This document shows, piece by piece, positions 50,675 to 62,980 of a DNA stretch of 64,000 nucleotides. Each line of letters starts with the position of its first letter. The first letter of the stretch is position 1. A program made the translations under genes and the position numbers. Origin of the DNA: Labia minor (Eukaryota; Arthropoda; Insecta; Dermaptera; Spongiphoridae); NCBI GenBank assembly GCA_963082975.1, contig OY720344.1:94989228-95053227 (forward strand), given 5' to 3'. Below the pieces are notes generated by a model. That model saw only the letters and a list, made by a program, of their open reading frames with translations. It searched no databases and was not told where the DNA came from.

Positions 50675-51076
50675 TCTATATATATAAAAAGGAGAGTGTT
50701 TGTTTGTATGTATGTAATTTGTTTACTTTTTTGATGTCATAGAAACAAAAAACAAAGAAATTTCTTACTTAACCGAAACTTGGTAATTTAGAATTATAAA
50801 CAAAAACGAATGAACATCAAAAAAAAATTTCTCACTTAACCGACACTTATGTATACACGTAATGTATGTTGGAATTGAGGCAGGAAATAAGATGGGGATT
50901 GAAATTAATAGGGATAAAACAAAATATTTATTAAGAGAGAAAAACATTATTATTAGATATAGTTAAGGTTATTAAGGTTATAAAATAGAGAAGGCTGGGA
51001 ACCTTTTACATACAGACTTTCAACGAAATATTATTACTTCGGGGGTACAGGGGCCGAAGGCGCTCTGATCAGCTAG
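50675..51076 (+). mobile_element. Non-autonomous Helitron, 402 bp
   Basis: Starts A|TCTATATATATAAAAAGGAG followed by AGTGTTTGTTTGTATG, and ends in a GCCGAAGGC hairpin remnant, GCTCTGATCAGCTAG|T. The A|TC start and CTAG|T finish are the textbook Helitron insertion signature. Between them is a degraded stretch of LINE type 1 (50875-50998). It encodes nothing intact. The 3' end matches those at 17412 and 60640. Confidence 0.75.
50875..50998 (+). pseudogene. LINE type 1 fragment carried inside the Helitron
   Basis: The stretch ATTGAAATTAATAGGGATAA followed by AACAAAATATTTATTA corresponds to the LEINNAKTKYLV region after the YADD motif at 22870-22930. It is followed by a jump to the AGATATAGTTA...AAAATAGAGAAGGCTG region near 23320. 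The same two LINE pieces occur in the Helitron-like element at 16244-17412. Confidence 0.65.
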
Positions 51077-52984
51077 TTAAATATAAAATAGAGAAATAAA
51101 AATAATATAAAATAATCATTAGCACATTTTTAAACAAACATTTTAATTTACATATTCAATAATAACTGATAAGAAAAAGAAAAAAATGTATAAATAATAA
51201 GTAAAAATTAAATAAATAAATGTTCTAATACCAAGTAAATATCGTCCACTAAGGATTTAAATATAAAAAATAAATAAATAATAAATGATAATGAGTAAAG
51301 AAAATTAAAAAATCATCATGAGATAGAAAACATTTTGAAATATTTGGATTTATTCCATTTAAACTCGAAAACTTTTGAAATCATAAGAAAAATAGGGAAT
51401 CTCGTGTTAATAAATTTATTTTATAAAATTAGTAATCAAGTGATCTTGTTAGATATAATATTACTCTGTTTATATATTATTAAAATATTTTTTTTTTTAA
51501 AAAGAATATTTTAGTTAAAATTAGTTTAAATTTTAACACCTAAATTTATGCAACCCATCCAACTCTACTGTTAAAACATTATGAGTATACGGGGGCATTT
51601 ATAAAGTGCTGACCTCTTTAGAGTGAAAATAAAGAAATATTGTTATAAATGTGATCATTTATATTTATTATAAATAATTATTTTTATTAGAAATAAAATA
51701 AAATTTACAAATTTACTATCATTAACTCTATTATAAGTATAATATTAATACTAGTTATTTTACATATTATTAATATAAAAAAATCTTAAAATTAGGAAAA
51801 GAATTGAGGATAGATAAATTCTTTGAGTACAAAAAAATTAAAAATAAGTGCATATGTCGTATGTTAATAATAAATTAAATATACATTCGTCTTCATTTTA
51901 AATTATATTCTATTGTAATCTCCTGATCTACAATTTAAGATTTATTGAATTATAATTAGCTATACAATTTCTATACCAAGAGGATAATTTAATGAAATAT
52001 AAAATAAATAAATTTCTGAAAATTCAATTTTTTTTCCTTAAAATTAAAAAACATCAATTTTATTTTTTCGAAAAAACCACCTAAATATCCCTGGTCATTT
52101 TACAAAAATTTTCACCATAAACAAGTTCTACACTATTCTTTCCACAATTTAACTCATGTGTCCAGCAAAAATCAATCTCCTCAACTCCTATGTTTTTCAT
52201 TCCAATTTAAATTTATGATTTTTATTTTTTAAATTATCACATTTATTTACATTGTTAAATATATATATTCAAATATTTATTTTCTTAAAATTGTATTTTT
52301 TCATATATGTATAATTGATAATTCTTTAAAACAAAATAATAGAAAACCTGATTATTTTAAATTTATATATTGATTTTGTGATTTTAATTTTATTCATTAT
52401 AATTTAATTTGTCCTTAAACTTACTCATCCCACAGATATATATTACATAACTTAATCTGATAATTTAATTTCAATGAAAAATTTTCTCATTTATTTATTT
52501 ATTAATATCTTGAGAAGGTTAATTTACAAAGTGTAAATGTGATGAGAGAGTAAGTAAATTAAATAAGGGCAACAAGATCTCTATCAAACTTTTGTCAAAG
52601 TTTTTGTTTTCTTGTTAGAAACCTCCACCTCCCATAACATCAACCCTTCTCTATCTTTGGTCCAACATTTCCCTTTCTGGTCTCAATATAATATATATTT
52701 AGTAACAAAGTTTTGAAGGCAGAAAATCACTTACGTCGCAATTATAGTCAACAAAAGGGGAGTAAATTAGATGATCTCTTTGTGTTGTGCTTTAAATACA
52801 CAAACATAAATAAAATAATAATAATAATAAAAATAAAAATAGAAAGAATAATCAATATGTAAATTTTTTAGCAAATTAAAACATTTTTACGTTATTTTTG
52901 TATTAAAAATCAATGTATAAATAACATGAACTCGAAAGGTGGGGATCTCTTTAATACATACTAGTAAAAACCAGGAGTGGCTAT
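51077..52984. other. AT-rich stretch
   Basis: No gene or clear repeat recognised. Confidence 0.4.
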
Positions 52985-53215
52985 TCTATGACCCATAATA
53001 ATAATTCTGACATTTGTACATCCTACGCAAGGGCACCGCCTATCAAACCGATTATATCGATTAGGTGTCCTATGATCAGTAGAACGGGTTCTATCAACCT
53101 TTATCTTGATTTTCTTGATCGGAGGCGCTACTTCTTATCAAGGGAATCCCTTTCCAGGCCAGGGATTTGAACACGAGACCATGAGAATGTGGGTTAAGAC
53201 AGTTAACCAACACCA
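52985..53215 (-). mobile_element. tRNA-related SINE, copy 1
   Basis: On the minus strand it has an A-box-like TGGTGTTGGTTAACTG, then GGTTA-ACTGTCT-TAACC (5-bp stem, 7-base loop), and a B box GTTCAAATCC about 18 bases later. A body follows with AAGTAGCGCCTCCGATCAAG and GTTGATAGAACCCG...GGACACC. Internal RNA polymerase III boxes at tRNA-like spacing plus a shared body identify a SINE. The two other copies are at 56551 and 57815. Confidence 0.8.
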
Positions 53216-54282
53216 TGATAAACGTTGTCAATTACAATACTTGCAGTTCCCCATAGATTTTCTTTTTTTTATTGAATTAAATTATTCAAAATTTGTAAAT
53301 GTGAAAATAATCTAAGTTTACAATTTTTTGTTTATACGTTGAAAAATATATTAATACAACCATTTTTGTAAAGATTTAGTTGAAATCTAATTATAAAATA
53401 AAGAAAATTTAAAATATATATATATGAATATATTTATAAATTAATAATAATTTTAATTTATATGTATAAAATATTCCAGGATATAATTTTTACTTGCTTA
53501 AAAAGATTGTATATGTATATAAAAAAAAAATTATTTTTTTTAAAATCTAAATTTATAACATGAACTAAATACAATTAGAAAACCGTCCTTGTATAATATA
53601 TATTCATTAAAAAATTTTTATAGAATTTTTTCTATTAGTTAACTAATAATTATTTTTATTGTGAATTTTTAAAAGAAAATTGACTACTTATGTGAATTTA
53701 TATATTTAATTTTATATTTTTCTTTTATTAGATTTATATTATTATTATTATTATTGTTATTTTATTTTGTTCTTGGATTAAACTGTTCGTTCTTTTTTTA
53801 ATGATCTCCTTTAATGATAGCGAAGAGAAAAAAGTCTCTTAGCTCGACAATTCGGAAGTGTTAAAGCGTTAATGACCTCATAGATGGTAGATGAGGCGTC
53901 CAAACAACAGTTACAACAAATATATCAGAATAACGTCTTCGTAGTCAAAGATAGAAGAAAAAAAAACAGTTTTATAGGGTGGTATACTTTCATTCCATTA
54001 TTTATCTTTTTTCATTCTCTAAATAATTAATGGATCACTTTGGTTGGTTAAATCAAAATTTGAGTTGTATTGTCTTTATCCATTTAGAAAATCTATCAAC
54101 CAATTAGAAGCAGAGAGAAAATAAAAGAAAAGAGATTTTTAAAACCGATTTTATAATATTTCTCATTGATTATTAATACTCCTTTTGATAAATAAATGTG
54201 GTCAATTCAAAAATTATTTTCGATTCAAAAGAAAATCTTTAATTATTTATAATTATTTATTTAAGTATGTGTTAGTATAGTA
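53216..54282. other. AT-rich stretch
   Basis: No gene recognised. A patch at 53820-53970 is slightly G+C-richer without a usable frame. Confidence 0.4.
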
Positions 54283-54902
54283 TTGAGATCATGAAAATTT
54301 TCGATGACGATATTTTGATGTTTATATACGTTTTGAAGGTTCCTCAATCATTTTTTCTAAGGTTGAGAAAATTTTCCTGTGTGTGGATGTGTGTGTGTAT
54401 GTAGACAAGATTACCCAAAAACGGTTTGAGCTAGAATAATGAAATTTGGTACACGGGAATTATTCAAAATTTGTAGTTTTCTATCAACTTTTGAGAAATG
54501 TAGCTCATCCGTAAGAGGGTCATTACCTACCACGTTTTCATTTTTTTTTCCTCTAAACTAACAGTAAAAATAAACTGCTCTAAATCTAAAGTGACCGTAA
54601 AAATAAAGATGTATGTTTGATAGTTTTTCATATGATTAAAAATTGTATAAAACTGCTATATATAGAATCTCAGCTTGATTGAATAGCTGAAAGTACCGGA
54701 ATTAATTTTTTAACACGTTAACTGCCAATCACGTGACGACATCAACAAAGAACCAAACACGTATGTGCTGGTTTAATAAATATTATTTATTAATTGTAAT
54801 TTAAAATTTATAATATAATATATAATTTAAATATAATATGTTTCATAATATGTTAATTAATCCAATTCAAATTGCGAGACAATCGAGTGAAGACACTCCA
54901 GA
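54283..54902 (-). repeat. Dispersed repeat C, copy 3
   Basis: Reverse copy of 34222-34800, from GAGATCATGAAAATTTTCGA to GAAGACACTCCAGAT. Near 54555-54605 it has a local duplication (ACAGTAAAAATAAACTGCTC next to GTGACCGTAAAAATAAAG) relative to the other copies. Confidence 0.75.
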
Positions 54903-56094
54903 TTTTTTTTTTAGTAAATTTAAATTAAAATTAAAATTTTCATTTAATTTGGAAATAATCAAGCGTGTAGCCCAATAGTACATATATTACTGAACTAATG
55001 AACTTGAGGACATAGGTCCAAAATTCATCAAGTGCAAAAAAAATTACAATTCAATATTTGGTATAAGGTAAAAAAGAATAATGTGAATTTTAATATTTCG
55101 GTTTTTGAATACAAATTGTTTTAAATTCTTAAATTTAATTATGTGAATTTCGGCCCTTGTACCAATATCATTTAAAATTTTGTCAAACTTTTTGAATAAC
55201 TTATTCAAATTTTTTTTTTACCTTCGATTAATGAATAGTAAATTTCCGAATAAAATTTAAAATTCATTTCTTTTGATCTGATTTCCTTTATTAAAATTGT
55301 CATTAAGTTTATAAAAGCTCGTATAATATAAATTATACATTATCTAAGAACTATATTTCTATAATTTATAAAAAAGTGTAATCCATACTTTAATATCTTT
55401 TTAATAAGTTTCTTGAGATAATATGAGATAACTAAACGCCTCTGAAAGGGGAACATTCTATGGATTTATTTGTGGTTTCAAAGAACAATCTTAACACAAA
55501 CATAAGTGTTTTCAAAGAAAAGAAAACGTATAAATAACAATTCAAATAGAAATTGTAGCTCAAAATAGCCAAATGTTCAATATTTGTTCAAAGAAGAACA
55601 ATATTGATAAAGTATTAGAACTATTAGATTAGTCATATTGAATTATAGGAAATGTATAACATCAGTATTTGATTGTAATGTACTGAGAGGACCTTAATAA
55701 TTAACAACTTTTCTATTTGTATTTCCTTAATTTATTATACTTTACATACTTCCAAAATGCATAATAAGATATAGTACCTGGTTCACCGAGCCGCCGCACG
55801 GTCCTTTAAAAAACTTATACCTTATGAACTAAGAATATTAAAAGATTAAGATGATTATTTAAAATAAATAATCGACAAAATATATGAAATAATTTCAAAT
55901 ATTTTAAATGAACATAAATTAAACAAAAATAGTCATAAAACATACAGTCCTTAAATGTACCTTTTAATGCACTGAAATACAGAAAAGTATGACCTGTGGA
56001 TATAACATAATAAATATTTTGAAATTGGATTTTGATTTGTATTTAATTTGTATTTGCACGGCGCCATTTTTTTATTATTAAAATTTCTATTTTA
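54903..56094. other. AT-rich stretch
   Basis: No gene recognised. A small G+C-rich block (TTCACCGAGCCGCCGCACGG, about 55782-55801) is unassigned. Confidence 0.4.
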
Positions 56095-56280
56095 AATTTA
56101 GAAAAAACTAACAAAGATGATTTTTCCCGAGGCTGAAACCAATACTGATCGATTTTTCTTTATAAAAATTATCTATAGTGTAAATTTCAAAAAAATCTTT
56201 AGAGCGGTTTAATATCTCAAAAATACAAATATATATATATACAATTTTTGCTATTATAATAAGATAAGATATCATAAGGT
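56095..56280 (-). mobile_element. Helitron-like 5' segment
   Basis: Read on minus, it has ATCTTATCTTATTATAATAG, CAAAAATTGTATATATAT and then AAACCGCTCTAAAGATTTTT with TATAAAGAAAAAT. This is the same order as the start of the element at 16244. The last part (ACCAATACTG and GAAAAAACTAACAAAGATGA) links it to repeat D at 28293. No 3' end was found. Confidence 0.5.
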
Positions 56281-56550
56281 TCATGATATCATAATGATGA
56301 TATTGACTGTTGGGGACACTATGTTCAGATTTAAGTCATATTCCTGATAAATATTAGTAGGTAAAGACTATAATCAAGTATATTTATATAAAATCTAAAA
56401 AAATTAGTCTAAGTTATAAGCATAACAACGACTATATCCTACATGTATAATTTAGTTAATCTCAGGGTTTTGAACTTAATTATTAATTTTTAGATTAACA
56501 AAATGTTTAGGAGTTATAAGTGTACAAAGCTTAAAAGACAATTTAAAAAA

Positions 56551-56790
56551 AAAGATAGTCATGAGTCAACGCTCTTGACTTTCTTCCTCGTGGTCCCAGG
56601 TTCAAGTCCTGTGAAGGAAATTTCTTAAGATTTATGGGTCCACCCAGTTAATTCGGAAGTTACTTAATAAAAAGTAGCGCCTCTGATCAAGAAAATCAAT
56701 ATATAGGATGAGGGAATCAGTTGTATTGATTATAGAACACCTTTACACTTAGGCGGCATAGACTTGATAGACGCTGTTATTCCTGTTTTT
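56551..56790 (+). mobile_element. tRNA-related SINE, copy 2
   Basis: The head has AGTCA-ACGCTCT-TGACT (56564-56580), a 5-bp stem with a 7-base loop, and a B box GGTTCAAGTCC (56599-56609). The body contains AAAAAGTAGCGCCTCTGATC, AAGAAAATCAA and TTGATTATAGAACACCT. The stem bases differ from copy 1 at two positions, each time on both sides, so pairing is kept. Confidence 0.8.
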
Positions 56791-57814
56791 TTTCTTTGAT
56801 AATATTATAATTTCTTTTTGATGTGAAAAATCAATCTATATAAATTTCATTTACAGGAGAAATCATTTTTCATTATTAAAGTATTTAGTAAAATATGTCA
56901 ATAAATATAAAAATCAAAACATTACAATAATTCGAGATGGCTTTGAAAAACATACATTATTATTATATTATACATATGTGCCCATAATTATGAAAGTGGT
57001 CTATTACTTGTCTATATTTGTTGTTTAGAAATATCTAATGATTTGCATTTGAATAAATTAAAAAGGTATTTTTATATTATCCGTCATTTTAAGTTATAAT
57101 TTTCTTAGTTTTGATTAATGGAAATTTATTATGAATATGAAATTTTGTGTGAATTTCACATGAAAATGTTTTGAAAGCTTGAATTGACTTAGACCACTTT
57201 CATTTTGGGCATATATATGATATTTTAAAAAAAATCTTTTTAGTAAATCCATTTTTAAAATGATATTTAGAAAATATCTTATTTGAATTAAAATATTCAA
57301 TAAATTAATTAAAATTAGAACTTTTTAATAAATTAGTAGGAATTATAAAAAAATGGTCATTAAAAAATATTTTTTATTTATTTAATATCTATTTTAAGTT
57401 TTTGGCTAAATAATTAATAATTATATTAATTATATTATTTAAAAGAAAAATGTGAAGTTAAATTTGAAAATTTTTATTTTTTTCAATTTAAATATAAAAA
57501 GTAATAATTTGATTATATAATATTTGACTAATTTTATTTGGAAATATTTAGAATAAATATTAATATTTTTTTATTTATTGTCGAACTTAAAGGTTCTGAA
57601 AATTTTTGGGTTTTTGGAAAATTAAATTGAATGATTAGATACAAATTTAAGTATTTATAAAATAAGAACTGTAAATTGGAAGATATTTGTAAAGTCTTGA
57701 AGGATCAGCTTGTAAAAAACAAATTATAATAATATTATCATTAAAAAAACAGGAAGGAAAGAGACTATCAAATCTTACAACGTCTAAGAAGAGTAAAGTT
57801 GTTATATGATCAGT
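56791..57814. other. AT-rich stretch
   Basis: No gene recognised. Confidence 0.4.
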
Positions 57815-57920
57815 AGAACGAATCCTCTCACCCTATATATATATATATTGGTTGTCTTGATCGGAGGCGCTACTTTTATCAACGACTCAATCAATTCATT
57901 ATTACCCCGAATGGACCCAC
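57815..57920 (-). mobile_element. tRNA-related SINE, copy 3 (body only)
   Basis: Contains, on plus, TGATCAGTAGAACGAATCCT, a short (TA)n, CTTGATCGGAGGCGCTACTT and CCCCGAATGGACCCAC. It matches the bodies of the other two copies in reverse. The tRNA-like head is missing. Confidence 0.7.
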
Positions 57921-58197
57921 AATATTCTTAAAAAATTTCTAAAGTGATAAAGAATAAATTTTTAAAATACCTAGCGAGCGCTTTGAGCTTAGGTTCTGTA
58001 TTGTTTAATTTATAATTCATATTTTTTATTATCAGATCAATGAAACTATCGATAAATTTTTAGATTCACTTATTTATCATACATAATATAAATTGATATA
58101 AAAAATAATAACCTTAAAATAAATGAATTATGTAAATATAATTATTATATTATTAATTCATTTTTTTAATTTAACAGGTAAAATTATGATGGACAAG

Positions 58198-58529
58198 TGA
58201 CTGAAGTTGTCATGTCGACGACGACGACGCCGCTGACGATGACGCCGTCGACGTCGCCATCAATTGATACATCTAGTATTGAAATGAACTCATCGTCGTC
58301 AACGGTTCGATCGTTGATTACGTCGACTTCATCATTATCGCGTATGATGATGTCGTTATCAACGTTGAGTCCATTAAGTTCAACGCCAAGAAATGTACTT
58401 TCCCTCGGCCCCTCCTTGACATCGGATACAATGACTTCGTCCTCGAACAACATCAGTTCATCAACAAATCCATTCAACGCCACCGGATTTATGATGGAGA
58501 GTGAAGGCGAATACGATCCTGGTCAGTAG
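58198..58529 (+). CDS. Candidate Ser/Thr-rich terminal exon
   Basis: A G+C-rich block, sharply different from its surroundings, is open for about 110 codons to a TAG at 58527-58529. The translation is Ser/Thr/Met-rich and low in complexity (TEVVMSTTTTPLTMTPSTSP early, FMMESEGEYDPGQ at the end). Read from an acceptor AAG at 58195-58197 it needs one base from the preceding exon, exactly what the GTAAGT donor at 24891 leaves. However, a better acceptor (TTTAACAG at 58170-58177) would put a stop in every such frame. The minus strand is also open over the same stretch, giving an Asp/Val-rich product, so strand is uncertain. The protein is not recognised. Confidence 0.35.
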
Positions 58530-58610
58530 CTGATCAAAATAATAGAAAAGATTAATATTTTAAATAAATATGTAAGAAGTTCTTTCTTTTCTTTTAAAAG
58601 AACCTATTAT

Positions 58611-58730
58611 TTATCTATGTGGTTCTAAAGAACTCGAAAGTTCTTAGCCGCAGCAACCACATTTTTCCAAGTGTCCTAAGCCATCCCCATCCAACTTCTA
58701 TTTACTCCTATCTCTCTTACTTCCTATTAT
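58611..58730 (-). pseudogene. LINE type 1, 3' fragment
   Basis: On plus it reads ATCTATGTGGTTCTAAAGAA, CTCGAAAGTTCTTAGCCGC and CAACCACATTTTTCCAAGTG, the reverse of the last 120 bp of the LINE at 22380-23605. It ends in TCTCTCTTAC where the copy at 44295 continues. Confidence 0.75.
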
Positions 58731-58749
58731 TAATTTTATTTTATTTATA

Positions 58750-59545
58750 ATATATAAGGAGCCGCTGGCTGTGACGTTATGAAGGGCTGGGTGACGTGAT
58801 TTAATATTAAATTAAGAAAAAGGATAAAACCAATACATGATTCGTGGAGATATGTAAAAAATCTCATGTGAAATTTGGTGTGAAAATAACCCTTCCCTTC
58901 TTATCATCGATCGGTAATACTACCACTTCCGGTTTCCGGATACACACCACATCATATATCTAGAAATATGAAAATAAAAAACAAAAGAAAATGATTTTAA
59001 ATTAATGGTTGATTTGACTATTAATTTTTGTTTTAAAATTTTTTAAAATAATTAATTAATTCAAGTAAGTATTTTATTTTAATTCTGAAAAATGAGCTGT
59101 GGCCAGGTACAGAGCCGACCGACGATTTGAAATAAATTAATTTCCTAACAACATTATATATAAAATATTTAAAAACTTGAATTAAAATAACTAAATTATA
59201 TTGACTTGGTTTTTATTTTTAGTTTAATTATACTCAATTATTAATTACTACTATATTTTAAGTGAAAAATTTTTGACAATGAATATAAAATGAATACTTT
59301 GTATTCCGGATATACATCAAAAGTTGATCAATTCATCATACTGATGGATTAAGTAAATATACCAAATTTTATCAAAATCCGTTGAGCTATTCAAGCTGTA
59401 GACATCTAAACGGACGTATGGACAGACATCATGCTAAAAATACTTTTTTCTGTTAAGAAAATACATGATTCGTGGAGATATGTAAAAATCTCCACATGTA
59501 AAATTTGGTGTGAAAACAATACCTGCCTTACTATCGTCGGAGGGT
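58750..59545 (+). repeat. Dispersed repeat D, copy 2
   Basis: Shares all main blocks with 28065-28720, but the TGTGGCCAGGT-CCGACCGAC block lies in the middle (about 59099) instead of at the start. The TACCACTTCCGGTTTCCGGA block is separated from AAAGTTGATCAATTCATC by about 370 bp. It looks like two partly overlapping copies or one rearranged copy. The CGGA tract is nearly gone (CGGACGTATGGACAGA). Confidence 0.7.
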
Positions 59546-60184
59546 AATTATTCAAAAGTTTCTTTTTTATTAATTTCGTTTGTGATTTTATATTGATAAA
59601 AAATAATATTAAAAAAAAATTAAAAAAAAAAATGATTATTTGAATTTGTTTAATTTTTAATGTTAATAATCAATTAAATGTGTAAATTAAATATACCAAT
59701 TTTGAAGATCAAGTTGCTATTGTTAATTCAATTTAATTATAATATTAAAATATTGATATTATTAGATAATATTTTTGAATAACATTAGTTAGATTTGGAT
59801 AAATTTATAAAAAAAATACCAATTTTAATAATACATAGTTACACTATTTGTATATTCGTATAATAATGTCTATTTTAAATTTTTCTTTATAAATATTGAA
59901 ATTTAGATGTCTCAAGCAACTTCAATGATTAAATGAACGAATTGTGTTAGAACTTAACTTATATAAGTTTTTTTCTAATTATAGGATAATATCAATGCCA
60001 AATTAGATCAAACCTAATCTCACTAAGAAAATCCAATATTGATTACATCAATTATATGACTCACAAATTTAAATTAAATCGTATTTAAATTAAAAAAAGT
60101 AAATATTTGGATTTATTAAATTAAATATTAAATATTGTTGAGGGCAGATGAAATGAGGTAAAAAAGTAATTTTTATTATTATTA
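59546..60184. other. AT-rich stretch
   Basis: No gene recognised. Confidence 0.4.
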
Positions 60185-60390
60185 AGCGCTCAACAGTCCT
60201 TGAAGGCCTCAGGCGAGATGAGTTCACACTCAAAATTCCCATCTTCCTCTCTCCACTATTTTCCTCCATCGCACTCTGTCCATTGCCACCTCCCTCCAGT
60301 TCTTGATCTTCAACTTCTGGAGATCTTCCTTCACCTCCTCGCACCATCTTCTGCGGGGTCTTCCTTTCCGTCTTCTTCCAACTTGCCGTC
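60185..60390 (-). pseudogene. LINE type 2 or related, C-terminal end
   Basis: Read on minus, one frame gives GRRKGRPRRRWCEEVKEDL, then KIKNWREVAMDRVRWRKIVE. That is a C-terminal pattern very common in animal LINEs. It is followed by a 3' end finishing CTGTTGAGCGCTTAATAATA, an (AAT)n-type tail. Only about 50 codons of the coding region remain. It could belong to the same lineage as the YADD fragment at 23655, but the two do not overlap. Confidence 0.8.
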
Positions 60391-60589
60391 TAAAAAAGTA
60401 ATTTTTAGTTTTATAAAATAGCTCAGGTCTCTTAAATTTATATTTCTCAAAATTTCATTATAATAAAAATTATTCAATAAACCAATAAAATATGAATATC
60501 AAAATAAATATTAAGGTATATTAAATTAAGAAATAAATAAGACCACGAAAAGAAAATGAATGATTAAAATAAAATAAATTTGATACAGA

Positions 60590-60640
60590 TTTTTAACCAA
60601 AGTAGGTGTGAAGAGAGCCGAAGGCGGTCTGATCAGCTAG
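60590..60640 (+). mobile_element. Helitron 3' end
   Basis: GTGTGAAGAGAGCCGAAGGC followed by GGTCTGATCAGCTAG|T. It has the same hairpin core (GCC-GAA-GGC) and CTAG|T finish as the Helitron ending at 51076. The 5' end could not be placed. Confidence 0.6.
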
Positions 60641-61559
60641 TTATTTATATTTTCAAGAGTTATTTAAACAAAAAGATATATTTGTATGGGATTCTAAAAA
60701 ATTAATAATAATTCCTGTAGTTGTTGCTTTATTTGAGGCAATAAACCCCGGTTGCCCGCCCGCTATTATTTTTTTAATTTATATATTTATAAGAAATTTT
60801 TAGTCTTATAATCTCGATTTTATTTTTATTTTATTAATAATTTCTCCCCTAATTCAAAATATATTATTACTAATTTTTATTATATGTTTAATTAACTTAA
60901 ACAATAATAATTAATAATAATAATTTATAGTATATAACCTTTCCAATATTTTTATTAAATACGGCTGATAAAAAATCTGTTCACTTTCGCTTTGTTTAAG
61001 AATGAATTGAAATGTTGAATCATGACACATTTTTACCATCCCTCTGAAATTTGTTTATAAAATATAATATTTTAGATTTAATATTTCATTAAGTAAATTT
61101 AACACAAATCTATAAAATAAGTAAATTTAAATCAATTTTATTTCTAAATAAAAATAAGAGTGACTTCTGCTATTGTAAACTATGTAAAACGCAAATTATC
61201 CACATTTATGAACTGACTAAAAAGGAAATGACATACACATAGAAAAACTTATTTTGTCACTTATGTTAGTTGAAATTAATTTAAAAAAAGAATCTAAAAT
61301 ACCTAATATTTTTGTTTATACATTTTATTGTGATTAGAATGCGATGAAAAAAATTATGATTAAAAAATGAGAGAAAAAATCAAAGATCGAGAAAAGTTGT
61401 CATTTATATTATGATATAAATTAGAACATATTAAAAATTAAAACAGAAAACTTTAAAATTTAATCAAATATTATTTAATTAAAGAGAATTGAATTTCGAA
61501 TTGTGGAGTACTTATCGTTATCGATCTCGTAGTTGCACGCAAGACGAATATATTGTAAT
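60641..61559. other. AT-rich stretch
   Basis: No gene recognised. Confidence 0.4.
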
Positions 61560-62320
61560 TTCTTGCTGACGATCTTCAAACCCCTTTGATATAAGCTTGG
61601 TTGTAAAGTGTTTGGAATTGTAGAAGTGACATTGGGTACGATTCAGCCTGGAGAGCCTGGAAATAGAATAGAATTGTACTCATATAAACATATTTGTTAT
61701 TCAAATGCTGCAAAGGCAACAAAAACGATTGCGGTCCTCCATAGAATTATGCTCAGAGTGGGAGGTCCGAAGACTGGAACCAGGAGAATCCTTAATACTG
61801 TCGCCACCTCGGTTCTAACATAAGCTGCACCGGTGTGGGCGGGGGCACTCAAAAGCAAAAAGCACAAAAACAAGGTGCTAAGAACACAGAGGCAGGCTCT
61901 TATTCGGCTCTATAGGTCATACAGGACGGTCTCAGGGGCGGCATTACAAGTACTGTCCCTCCCATCGACCTCCTAATAAATGAGAAGGCATATAATTATG
62001 GTGCAGAAGACGCAAAGGTGCTCAACAGAACGATGGCAGAAAAGGTGGGATGAAGCTGGTGAAGGTCGATAGACTTGGAAGCTCATTTCTAAGCTGGACA
62101 AGTGGCTTTAAAGGAGGCATGGGGGACTTGACTTCGATTTAACCCAGTTCCTGACGGATCACGGGAACTTTAATGCCTACATATACAAAATGAGGAAGTC
62201 TAACAGCCACTTATACCAGACATGCCAGACGACAGACACTGCGGAGTACACCATATTCAAATGTACACTTTGGCGTGACATGAGACGGACGGCTGAGGAC
62301 AAATTTAAATAATATTTATT
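61560..62320 (+). pseudogene. LINE type 3 (R1/I-like), C-terminal fragment
   Basis: Translation fragments in changing frames include LHRIMLRVGGPKTGTRRILN, APVWAGALKSKKHKNKVLRT and RQALIRLYRSYRTVSGAALQ. This is the connection region of R1/I-clade non-LTR retrotransposons. Near the end SHLYQTCQTTDTAEYTIFKC resembles the terminal Cys/His knuckle of that clade, with Tyr in the place of the usual His. Several stops and shifts make it dead. It is a third LINE lineage, distinct from types 1 and 2. Confidence 0.78.
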
Positions 62321-62734
62321 GGGGCATGCTTTTGTCCATCGGTCTGTTGAGCCTCTCTCTCTTGACTAAACTAAACTTAACTAAAAGACCAGATCAGCAT
62401 ATGAATAAAAAATTAATTGAATTTTCTCAATTAAATTAAAATTATAATTTTTATAGATGCAAACTAAACTAGAATTCTAGATCATCGTAATTGATCTATA
62501 GAACAAATAAGTAACAATCCAATAAAATATTACAATTCATAATTTGTGTTCTGTTGAACATTAAAAAACAATTTAACTCTCGATTGCTATTCAAATAAGC
62601 TTTAAAAAAAGGATTTTTTTAAATTCTTTTTTATTCCTCAAAGTCAATCAACAGGTTGTTATATTTTTTTTGTTAATTTATAGATCTACATTTTCTTTGA
62701 AATTACAAATATAAAATAAATAAAAAAGTTGCAA
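62321..62734. other. AT-rich stretch
   Basis: No gene recognised. Confidence 0.4.
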
Positions 62735-62812
62735 ATATAGCAGTTTTATACAATTTTTAATCATGTGAAAAACTATCAAACATCTATCTTTATTTTTATG
62801 GTCTGTTTAGAG
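62735..62812 (+). repeat. Repeat C fragment ending at a hAT insertion site
   Basis: Matches 34438-34515 (TAGCAGTTTTATACAATTTT, GTGAAAAACTATCAAACAT). It stops at GTTTAGAG (62805-62812), where a hAT MITE begins. Confidence 0.75.
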
Positions 62813-62980
62813 CATAGGTTCTCAAACTTTTTTGTGTCTTAGACCCCTTGCCATGTTTTTCGGTTTGGGTAGACCCCCTAAATTGATTTTGATTTTTCTA
62901 TAAAAAAATTTTACCCTTTTTTTTAAGACCATTATTGAAAAATCAAAAATGTCTCAAAAGCAATGTCCGAAAAACTTATA
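62813..62980 (+). mobile_element. hAT MITE fragment
   Basis: CATAGGTTCTCAAACTTTTT, then GACCCCTTGCCATGTTTTTC and TAGACCCCCTAAATTG, the same family as 44982-45297. The right end is missing because the sequence passes into repeat E at about 62981. Confidence 0.75.

Noticed and set aside
56564..56609. Possible functional tRNA gene
   Set aside because: A B box and one hairpin are present, but acceptor and D arms do not form, and the unit continues into a body shared with other copies, so it is a SINE.
58184..58483. 99-residue Asp/Val-rich minus-strand frame
   Set aside because: It is antisense to the Ser/Thr-rich candidate exon. Rejected as the main call because the plus strand fits the phase of the upstream exons, but strand remains open.
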